NCBI GenBank assembly: GCA_900556205.1
Contig: USNX01000083.1
Span: 1 to 6,274 of the forward strand
DNA: 6,274 bases
Direction: 5' to 3'
Source: an uncultured Collinsella sp.
Lineage (GTDB): Bacteria > Actinomycetota > Coriobacteriia > Coriobacteriales > Coriobacteriaceae
Of this stretch, positions 1-4,335 are shown one piece after another. Made by a program: the position numbers and the translations under genes. Numbering within the stretch: the first letter of the stretch is position 1; every line of letters begins with the position of its first letter. The notes under the pieces are model-generated. The model was given only the letters and a program-made list of their open reading frames with translations. It did not search any database and was not told where the DNA came from.

Positions 1-312
1 GAGAATCGTGGTCTCGGGGTCGCGACCCATCGCGCGCATCTGCTCGGTAAAGCTGTAGGACTGCATGAGATTGGTTGCTTTTGCCGAACGGTCGGTCACA
101 AAGGTACCGCGACCGTGCTGCCGAACCACCAGTCCTAAACGCTCCAGTTCCTGCAGAGCCAGGCGTACCGTAGTGCGCGAGAGACCATAGCGCTCCGAAA
201 GTTCGCGCTCGGAAGGAATCATGTCACCGGCGCGATATTCATGGTCGATCTTTTCGGTCAGAATATCGACCAGCTGATCGTACAGCGGTTGCTTACGCGC
301 TCCGATCGCCAT
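1..312 (-). CDS. GntR/HutC-family transcriptional regulator with UTRA domain (3' part cut off)
   Basis: The first 104 residues of a sugar-responsive repressor or activator are visible; the rest lies beyond base 1. Residues about 10-73 form a GntR winged helix-turn-helix: PLYDQL opens it, then PSERELSERYGLSRTTVR (33-50) holds the turn and recognition helix, and the wing ends in RQHGRGTFV (64-72). From about residue 80, SYSFTEQMRAMGRDP is the usual entry into a UTRA effector domain, which in HutC-type members binds small ligands such as sugar phosphates. The ATG at 310-312 has a good ribosome binding site (GGGAGG) about 5 bases upstream. The gene lies just downstream of the PTS operon, in the same direction but behind a terminator and with its own promoter. 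Inference: it controls the PTS operon and perhaps itself. The family call is firm; target and ligand are not shown by the sequence. Confidence 0.95.
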   Translation of the reverse strand, partial: MAIGARKQPLYDQLVDILTEKIDHEYRAGDMIPSERELSERYGLSRTTVRLALQELERLGLVVRQHGRGTFVTDRSAKATNLMQSYSFTEQMRAMGRDPETTIL

Positions 313-339
313 CCTATCCTCCCTTTTGCTCGAATTCGG

Positions 340-360
340 CTAACTACCTAGGGTGTTTAG
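340..360. promoter_or_regulatory. Possible operator at the GntR regulator start site
   Basis: An imperfect palindrome is centred on CCTAGG (347-352), with CTAA at 340-343 and TTAG at 357-360. It sits at or just after the predicted transcription start, where an autoregulatory operator would act. Its minus strand contains GGTAGTTA (341-348), close to GGTAGTAA (3823-3830) in the PTS control region. The symmetry is broken at several positions, so this is only a suggestion. Confidence 0.25.
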
Positions 361-361
361 C

Positions 362-391
362 ATTATCTGTCTGCCACACCCGAATCATCAA
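362..391 (-). promoter_or_regulatory. Sigma70-type promoter of the GntR regulator
   Basis: Read on the minus strand, TTGATG (386-391) and GATAAT (362-367) are separated by 18 bases, one or two mismatches from the -35 and -10 consensus. The predicted start of transcription is near 354-356, giving a 5' leader of about 43 bases before the ATG at 312. The -35 box abuts the T-rich tail of the upstream terminator, so this looks like a compact terminator-promoter junction that insulates the regulator from the PTS operon. Confidence 0.6.
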
Positions 392-397
392 GAAAAC

Positions 398-431
398 AAA
401 AGCCGCGCGCTCTTTCGAGCACGCGGCTTTT
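398..431 (-). terminator. Intrinsic terminator of the PTS operon (symmetric)
   Basis: A 10-bp stem AAAAGCCGCG / CGCGGCTTTT (398-407 with 422-431), then one C-A mismatch, then GCTC / GAGC around a TTTC loop (413-416). On the minus strand it is followed by TTTTGTTTTCTT, a proper U-tract. The A-run on the other side makes it potentially bidirectional. It lies 67 bases after the IID stop codon and separates the PTS operon from the regulator. Confidence 0.9.
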
Positions 432-455
432 AACATACACATGGCTTAAGGGGTC

Positions 456-484
456 GGGGTGTGAGCCGCGTAGGGACACACCCC
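456..484 (-). other. Stem-loop between the IID stop and the operon terminator
   Basis: GGGGTGTG (456-463) and CACACCCC (477-484) form a perfect 8-bp GC-rich stem with a 13-base loop, starting 14 bases after the IID stop codon. There is no U-tract directly after it, so it is not itself a standard terminator. It could protect the mRNA 3' end. On the minus strand the loop contains CGCGGCT (464-470), complementary to the 5' arm of the following terminator (422-428). Confidence 0.55.
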
Positions 485-497
485 TCAAGCTAGAGCC

Positions 498-1580
498 TTA
501 CCAGATGCTCGGCCAGAGACCAAGCGGGCCAGCGCCCAGGATGCCAAGGACGAAGAGCAGGAGAATGCCCTTGGTCGGGGTCCAGCTGTGCTTAGCGAAC
601 ATGTAGTAAAGCAGCAGCGTAAGCATAAGCGGGACGAGCTTCGGGACGATGGTGTTGAGGGTGTCGGCAACAGAGAAGTTGACCGGATCCTCGGTGACGG
701 TAGCGTAGGTCACGGACTCCATGCCGTTGCCCAGATCGGCGACTCCGCACTTGACCTCGTTGCCGTCGGCATCGGTGGCGGTGAGGGCGTTGCCGTCCTC
801 ATCGGTCATGGCGATGGTACCGGCCTCAGCGGTCTCGGTATCGATGCCCTCCATACCGGTGAAGTTCTCGGCCTCCTTCTCGGAGACAATCACGGTAGTA
901 GGGGCAAGGCCACGGGTGGTGCCGTTGGGGATCTGGAGGTTGATCTGGGTGCCACCCATGGTGACGACCAGGCAACCGACGACGAAGACGCCCATGATGG
1001 AAGCGGCACGCGTGAAGGCCTGCATGTTGGCGGTCAGAGCGTCAATAGCGCTGGTGCCAAGCTTGTAGGACCAGTTCATGAGCCAGAAGCGCAGAGCGAA
1101 CTGGACGGCGTTGAAGATCACCAGGAAGATGATCGGCGCAGCGGCGTTGCCGTTGATGGCCATGTTGGAGGTGATGCCGGCCGTGATAGGCACGAGCGTC
1201 AGCCAGAACAGGGCGTCACCGATACCACCGAGCGGGCCCATTGCGGCGACGCGGACGGCGCGGATCGTGGGGATGTCAACCTTGTTCTGCTCGAGCGAAA
1301 GCACGATGCCCATAACAAAGGTGACGAGGAACGGGTGGGTGTTGAAGAACTCCAGGTTGTGGCTCATGGAAGCCGCGAGGTCGTTCTTGTTGGTGTGGAT
1401 CTTCTCCAGACCGGGGATGATGGAGTAAAGCCAGCCAGCGGCCTGCATGCGCTCGTAGTTGAACGATGCCTGCAGGAAGCAGGAGCGCCAAGCCATCTTG
1501 TTGAGGGTCTTCTGGTCGAGCTGCGGAGCAGGAGTGAGATCCTCGTAGTGCTCCGGGATCACATACTCATTAGATGCCAT
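498..1580 (-). CDS. PTS system mannose/sorbose-family IID component with large loop insertion
   Basis: A membrane subunit that forms the sugar channel with IIC; 360 residues. Family landmarks are FLQASFNYERMQAAGW (35-50), FFNTHPF (78-84) and GPLGGIGDALFW (115-126). Membrane spans are visible at about 193-213, 311-328 and 337-356. Family members are usually about 260-300 residues. The excess lies mainly in residues about 219-303, an acidic Gly/Asp/Thr-rich stretch with two DxDGN motifs (DEDGN, DADGN) between the span at 193-213 and the last two spans. I chose the ATG at 1578-1580 because GGAGGTGA lies 8 bases upstream; the in-frame GTG at 1611-1613 has no spaced ribosome binding site. With this start the gene overlaps the IIC stop by 11 bases, implying translational coupling. 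It is the last gene of the operon. Confidence 0.95.
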   Translation of the reverse strand: MASNEYVIPEHYEDLTPAPQLDQKTLNKMAWRSCFLQASFNYERMQAAGWLYSIIPGLEKIHTNKNDLAASMSHNLEFFNTHPFLVTFVMGIVLSLEQNKVDIPTIRAVRVAAMGPLGGIGDALFWLTLVPITAGITSNMAINGNAAAPIIFLVIFNAVQFALRFWLMNWSYKLGTSAIDALTANMQAFTRAASIMGVFVVGCLVVTMGGTQINLQIPNGTTRGLAPTTVIVSEKEAENFTGMEGIDTETAEAGTIAMTDEDGNALTATDADGNEVKCGVADLGNGMESVTYATVTEDPVNFSVADTLNTIVPKLVPLMLTLLLYYMFAKHSWTPTKGILLLFVLGILGAGPLGLWPSIW

Positions 1581-2370
1581 CTTCGAAGTCACCTCCGTCA
1601 GAAACAGCTGCACCCTTCAGCTCGGTCTGCTGCTGGAAGTCCCAGAAAGCGATGCCGAAGCCGATGAGAGCGAGGATGAGCAGAGCAGGGGTTGCCAGCG
1701 AATCGTTGGCAACGGTGATGAGCGCGAGGCCAAAGCCCATGAGGAAGAAGCCCCACATATCGCGGTTCATCATAACCTTGAGCAGGACGGCGAAGCCGAC
1801 GAAGCGCATCATGCCGCCTGCAGCGGACAGACCGGTCTGCAGCCAAGTCGGGATGGCAGAAGCGATGGTCTGACCGATGGTAGCGCCAGCGATGAAGAAC
1901 AGGGTGACGACGACAGCGAAGATCAGGCCAAGCAGAGCCATGGCGAAGTAGTTCAGGCGCTCGATGCCCTTGGTGTCCGCGTTGTGAGCCATGTTATCGG
2001 CCGTGGACATAAGCGGGGACATAAGCGTGAAGACCAGGGTAACGCCAAGCTGGCCAAGCAGAGCGAACGGAATGGCGAGGCCGACTGCCGCGTTGGGCTC
2101 GAGGCCCGTGGCGATAGCGAGAATGGCTGCCATGATGCCGCCGATGACGGCGTTAGGCGGCTGAGCGCCTCCGATCGGCATGTTGCCGATCGTCATGAGC
2201 TGATAGGTACCACCCACGAGAAGACCGGTGTTGAGGTCGCCAAGGATAAGACCGATGACGGCGCCGGTGACGATGGGCTGATAGAGAGACTCGAGGAAGT
2301 CAAACTGGTCGATTGCCGCGATGAACGTGACGACGAAGACCAGAGCGATCTGGATGATCGAGTATTCCAT
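1570..2370 (-). CDS. PTS system mannose/sorbose-family IIC component (Aga-like)
   Basis: The transport subunit that pairs with IID to carry the sugar across the cytoplasmic membrane; 266 residues, a normal family length. It is very hydrophobic with several membrane segments. Landmarks are GDLNTGLLVGGTYQLMTIG (44-62), GGAQPPN (67-73), ADTKGIERLNY (131-141) and GFAVLLK (192-198). GGAQPPN and DTKGIERLNY recall IIC proteins of the N-acetylgalactosamine/galactosamine branch; glucose/mannose-type IIC proteins usually differ at the first motif. That comparison is from memory. The ATG is preceded by AAAGGAGG with 6 bases of spacing, the strongest ribosome binding site in the operon. A 90-base gap separates it from IIB. 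The acidic C-terminus, GDFEDGI, ends in a TAATG context overlapping the start of IID. Confidence 0.95.
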   Translation of the reverse strand: MEYSIIQIALVFVVTFIAAIDQFDFLESLYQPIVTGAVIGLILGDLNTGLLVGGTYQLMTIGNMPIGGAQPPNAVIGGIMAAILAIATGLEPNAAVGLAIPFALLGQLGVTLVFTLMSPLMSTADNMAHNADTKGIERLNYFAMALLGLIFAVVVTLFFIAGATIGQTIASAIPTWLQTGLSAAGGMMRFVGFAVLLKVMMNRDMWGFFLMGFGLALITVANDSLATPALLILALIGFGIAFWDFQQQTELKGAAVSDGGDFEDGI

Positions 2371-2411
2371 CTTGCTCCTCCTTTCAAAATGAATGTACGC
2401 ACTTTGGATAT

Positions 2412-2449
2412 CACGTACAGAACGTCAGGGTTTCACTCCTGACAACGTG
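2412..2449 (-). other. Intercistronic stem-loop between IIB and IIC
   Basis: GTCAGG (2424-2429) pairs with CCTGAC (2438-2443) around an 8-base loop, and outer arms CACGT (2412-2416) and ACGTG (2445-2449) can extend the stem across an asymmetric bulge. It occupies the middle of the only sizeable gap within the operon and lacks a U-tract. A role in mRNA processing, or in setting the ratio of soluble to membrane subunits, is possible but not shown. Confidence 0.4.
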
Positions 2450-2460
2450 GATCACGAGGA

Positions 2461-2943
2461 TTACGAGAAGAGCTTGCTCGTGTCCTCAACAGGCGTGCTC
2501 GGAACGCGCCTGATCTCCAACTCCACCCCCAATTCCTGCAGCTCTTTAAACGCAGCGACATCCTCGTCGTTAACTGCGACGGAGGTGGCGACTTGGCGCT
2601 TTCCTTCCGACATGTGCATGTTGCCGATGTTTACCTTCTTTATAGGCACACCGCCCTTGACGAGCGTAAGCACGTCTTCCGGTGTTTCGGCCACGATGAA
2701 GATCTTCTGGCGCGGGCTCGCCTTGCCAATGACGTCGATGGTCTTCTGCAGGGAGAAGAAACGCGTAGCGACGCCGGCGGGAGCGGCCATCTTCATGAGG
2801 TTCTGGCGCATGGTGTTGGACGCCACGTCGTCGTTGGCGACGAGGATGAGGTTGGAGCCCAGAGTGGAGTTCCACTGGGTGGCAACCTGACCATGAACCA
2901 GTCGGTTATCGATGCGGGTAAGAAGAATGTTGGGTTCTGCCAT
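2461..2943 (-). CDS. PTS system mannose/sorbose-family IIB component (Aga-like)
   Basis: A cytoplasmic phosphocarrier that takes phosphate from IIA and gives it to the incoming sugar; 160 residues, full family length. The active-site histidine is His17 in RIDNRLVHGQV (10-20). Further landmarks are ANDDVASNTMRQNLM (36-50), RFFSLQKTIDVI (61-72), TLVKGGVP (93-100) and NIGNMHMSEGKRQ (105-117). The NIGNMH motif and the overall run of motifs resemble E. coli AgaV/AgaB (N-acetylgalactosamine and galactosamine) more than ManX-type IIB domains, which usually have a different sequence there. This suggests an amino-sugar substrate, but substrate calls in this family are unreliable. The ATG has AAAGGAAG about 9 bases upstream. 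It follows the YajC-like gene after a 36-base gap. Confidence 0.95.
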   Translation of the reverse strand: MAEPNILLTRIDNRLVHGQVATQWNSTLGSNLILVANDDVASNTMRQNLMKMAAPAGVATRFFSLQKTIDVIGKASPRQKIFIVAETPEDVLTLVKGGVPIKKVNIGNMHMSEGKRQVATSVAVNDEDVAAFKELQELGVELEIRRVPSTPVEDTSKLFS

Positions 2944-2979
2944 GTTGATCAGCTTCCTTTCGATATTTGCTGACGACAG

Positions 2980-3261
2980 TTACTTGATCTCCTGAATCGC
3001 GTAACGCGAAACATCTACGACGGCTCCGGATCGGACTTTGATCTGGACCTTCTCGCCTTCGATGCCTTTGACGGTTCCGTAGATACCGCCGGCGAAAAGA
3101 ACCTCCTGACCCGGCTTGAGCTCGGTGTGCAGCTCCTTGAAGTACTTCTGCTTCTTCTTCATGTTGATTTGCGACCAGATGGTGTAAATCAAGCCCATGA
3201 TGACAAGCAGGCCCAAAAGGGCGACCGAGGAGCTCAGGACGTTGGCTCCGAAATCGGCCAT
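2980..3261 (-). CDS. yajC: YajC-family small membrane protein within the PTS operon
   Basis: A 93-residue protein with one N-terminal membrane span (about 10-30), a basic stretch MKKKQKY (34-40) and a soluble domain, KPGQEVLFAGGIYGTVKGIE (49-68), matching the YajC fold motif in which a Gly-Asp/Gln-Glu-Val strand is followed by GGI-x-G-x-V. Classical YajC is an accessory subunit of the SecDF translocase and is usually encoded next to secD. Here it sits between IIA and IIB, and its ATG shares one base with the IIA stop (TAATG), so the two are translationally coupled. I recall YajC-like genes in other mannose-family PTS operons, for example the streptococcal hyaluronan-degradation locus. It is probably a PTS-associated paralogue, perhaps aiding insertion or stability of IIC-IID; that role is inference. 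Confidence 0.88.
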   Translation of the reverse strand: MADFGANVLSSSVALLGLLVIMGLIYTIWSQINMKKKQKYFKELHTELKPGQEVLFAGGIYGTVKGIEGEKVQIKVRSGAVVDVSRYAIQEIK

Positions 3262-3704
3262 TAGATGCCGTCCTCGTCGCCGAAGATATCCTCTTCCTCG
3301 GAGCCGGCAACGGATGCGACCGTCTGGGCGGTGATGCCCGTCTGGCCAACGGTCACGGCCTGCTCGCCAAGCTCGGCGAGCGTGGCATTGCCGCGGAGGA
3401 ACAGAAGCTCAATAACCATGGGAAGGTTGGTGCCAGTCAGAACCTCGACGTTGTCGACATCCTGAGCAATCATCATCGACTGGTTGAACGGGGTACCACC
3501 GAGCAAGTCGGTAAAGACGAGCACGCCATCGCACTCCTCGCGCATGGCGGTAATAGCGGCGCGGAGATCCTCACCGTAGGATGCGGCCTGGTCGCCCTCA
3601 AAAGGAACGACGGTAAAAGCAGGCTGGTCGCCGGCAACCATAGCGATAGCGCTTGCAAGGCCGGGTGCGAACTGTCCATGACCGGTAAGAATAAAGCCAA
3701 CCAT
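3261..3704 (-). CDS. PTS system mannose/sorbose-family IIA component
   Basis: The cytoplasmic subunit that accepts phosphate from HPr and passes it to IIB; 147 residues, a stand-alone IIA domain rather than the IIAB fusion of E. coli ManX. The phosphorylated histidine is His9 in ILTGHGQFAPGL (5-16). FTDLLGGTPFNQS (64-76) is the second family signature and holds the conserved Asp66 near the active site. The C-terminus is a short acidic tail, SEEEDIFGDEDGI (135-147). The start has GGAAGGG about 8 bases upstream. This is the promoter-proximal gene of the operon, preceded by the long control region, and its stop overlaps the YajC-like start in TAATG. No substrate can be assigned from IIA alone. 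Confidence 0.96.
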   Translation of the reverse strand: MVGFILTGHGQFAPGLASAIAMVAGDQPAFTVVPFEGDQAASYGEDLRAAITAMREECDGVLVFTDLLGGTPFNQSMMIAQDVDNVEVLTGTNLPMVIELLFLRGNATLAELGEQAVTVGQTGITAQTVASVAGSEEEDIFGDEDGI

Positions 3705-3804
3705 TCAAATTTCCCTTCCGAAGGTGTGTACGATCTGAGTCCGATGATTTTCGGAAGCCAGCGGGCACTCGCCCTTAAAGCTTCTTAGAAAGCGTTCTTT
3801 GAAG

Positions 3805-3833
3805 ACCAGTGGTTTCTAAACTGGTAGTAACCA
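3805..3833. promoter_or_regulatory. Possible GntR/HutC-type operator next to the PTS promoter
   Basis: Two overlapping inverted repeats: ACCAGT-N9-ACTGGT (3805-3825) and TGGT-AGTA-ACCA (3822-3833). The second has the TGGT-N4-ACCA layout known for HutC-subfamily regulators such as DasR and NagR. It sits just downstream of the candidate extended -10, where bound repressor would block transcription. The GntR regulator encoded at 1-312 is the natural candidate to bind it; that link is inference. Confidence 0.4.
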
Positions 3834-3834
3834 C

Positions 3835-3852
3835 GTGACGTGTTGTTGTCAC
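3835..3852. repeat. Inverted repeat GTGAC-N8-GTCAC at the predicted PTS transcription start
   Basis: Five-base perfect arms (3835-3839 and 3848-3852) flank an 8-base spacer and span the expected start site. The left arm also forms part of CACGTG (3833-3838). The position fits an operator or start-site control element, but arms this short can arise by chance. Confidence 0.3.
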
Positions 3853-3859
3853 TATATCA
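3851..3859 (-). promoter_or_regulatory. Candidate extended -10 promoter of the PTS operon
   Basis: On the minus strand this reads TGATATAGT, that is TG-A-TATAGT, an extended -10 element one base from the consensus hexamer. There is no good -35 at the expected spacing, as is common for extended -10 promoters. Transcription would start near 3843-3845, leaving a leader of about 140 bases. An alternative is GTGACA (3848-3853) with TACTAC (3825-3830) at 17 bases, which is weaker. I see no sigma54-type -24/-12 site such as drives LevR-controlled mannose PTS operons in Firmicutes. Confidence 0.4.
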
Positions 3860-3926
3860 CCCCAGAAGAGGTCGCTTTCGTTGATTCATACGGTAAAACG
3901 TTTTTGCACCGCTCACGGTGATAAAT

Positions 3927-3943
3927 CGACCGTTTACCGGTCG
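3927..3943. repeat. Inverted repeat CGACCG-TTTAC-CGGTCG
   Basis: Six-base perfect arms (3927-3932, 3938-3943) around a 5-base centre. It includes ACCGTTTACCGGT (3929-3941), which matches ACCGTTCACCGGT (4146-4158) at 12 of 13 positions, so the two sites may be bound by the same regulator. Confidence 0.4.
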
Positions 3944-3962
3944 TTAACACTTCTACCTGCGG

Positions 3963-3981
3963 TTTTGAAACCGTTTCGAAA
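3963..3981. promoter_or_regulatory. Palindrome resembling a LacI-family / cre operator
   Basis: TTTTGAAACCGTTTCGAAA is a 19-base palindrome around GAAAC-C-GTTTC with a single non-Watson-Crick pair. TGAAACCGTTTCGA within it matches the low-GC Gram-positive cre consensus TGWAANCGNTNWCA at 12 of 14 positions. A cre-like site would suit a PTS operon, but whether this organism has a CcpA-type regulator cannot be seen here, and another LacI-family protein could be the binder. Confidence 0.35.
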
Positions 3982-4126
3982 TGCTTTGGCAAAAGATCGG
4001 AACTTTTCCTGCGTCTAAACAACGCAGGGCGGCAAAAATAGCGTGTAGAAAAATTGCAGGTCATTGTGAAGATATGTGAATTGGTCTTTTTGACTTAATA
4101 CCAGTTAGAACCAGTTTTGAGATTAT

Positions 4127-4156
4127 CGGTGAACGGTAGTTTTCGACCGTTCACCG
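4127..4156. repeat. Perfect 11-bp inverted repeat CGGTGAACGGT-N8-ACCGTTCACCG
   Basis: The arms at 4127-4137 and 4146-4156 are exact reverse complements around an 8-base AT-rich spacer, the strongest symmetry in the window outside terminators. There is no U-tract on either side, which argues against a terminator. Each arm contains ACCGTTYACCG, also present at 3929-3939. It is best read as an operator or paired binding sites, or a leader hairpin if transcription starts further upstream. Confidence 0.6.
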
Positions 4157-4255
4157 GTTACTTGCAATCGTTTGCAGTTGTTTTCCCAGATGAATTAGGG
4201 GAACCCGATGGAGCGCTTGTGCGGGCGCGAGGCCTACCCCAGTGGTTTCGGTAAC

Positions 4256-4295
4256 AAAAAAAGCCCGCTAGAACGTTGTCCGTTCTAGCGGGCTT
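4256..4295 (-). terminator. Intrinsic terminator of the SurA-like gene
   Basis: A perfect 15-bp stem, AAGCCCGCTAGAACG (4261-4275) with CGTTCTAGCGGGCTT (4281-4295), around a 5-base loop, followed on the minus strand by seven T residues (4256-4262 as A on the plus strand). It lies about 40 bases after the stop codon of the SurA-like gene and isolates it from the PTS control region. Confidence 0.95.
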
Positions 4296-4335
4296 AATCA
4301 GGTGATCGGTTAACGCGCAGTAGTGCAGGCAAACC

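Larger units (their letters stand above)
3705..4335. other. Gene-free, AT-richer control region upstream of the PTS operon
   Basis: About 630 bases with no convincing gene: short open frames here lack ribosome binding sites and recognisable protein features. Roughly 3840-4200 is clearly AT-richer than the surrounding genes. Besides the terminator at 4256-4295 it holds a cluster of inverted repeats: 3805-3825, 3822-3833, 3835-3852, 3891-3911, 3927-3943, 3963-3981 and 4127-4156. A GC-rich island at about 4195-4240 contains GGGGAACCC and GCGC-N8-GCGC but no identifiable RNA. The best promoter candidate lies at 3851-3859. The region looks like a multi-operator promoter region or a long structured leader. 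Confidence 0.7.

Noticed and set aside
1581..1613. Upstream GTG start giving an 11-residue longer IID
   Set aside because: No properly spaced ribosome binding site, while the ATG at 1578-1580 has GGAGGTGA 8 bases ahead and gives a natural overlap with IIC.
588..1667. Long plus-strand open frame of about 359 codons
   Set aside because: It lies wholly antisense to IID, which has clear family motifs and a ribosome binding site. The translation is low-complexity and rich in Gly, Asp, Val and His, typical of a shadow frame in GC-rich DNA.
3852..4064. Minus-strand 70-codon open frame in the control region
   Set aside because: No ribosome binding site, no recognisable protein features, and it overlaps several palindromes in AT-richer non-coding sequence.
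3927..4156. CRISPR array or transposon ends in the repeat-rich region
   Set aside because: The repeats differ in sequence and spacing, there are no regular spacers, and no transposase or target-site duplication is present.
3705..4335. Sigma54 promoter or LevR-type activator site
   Set aside because: No TGGC-N8-TTGC type element is visible, and the locus encodes a GntR-family regulator rather than a LevR-type activator.
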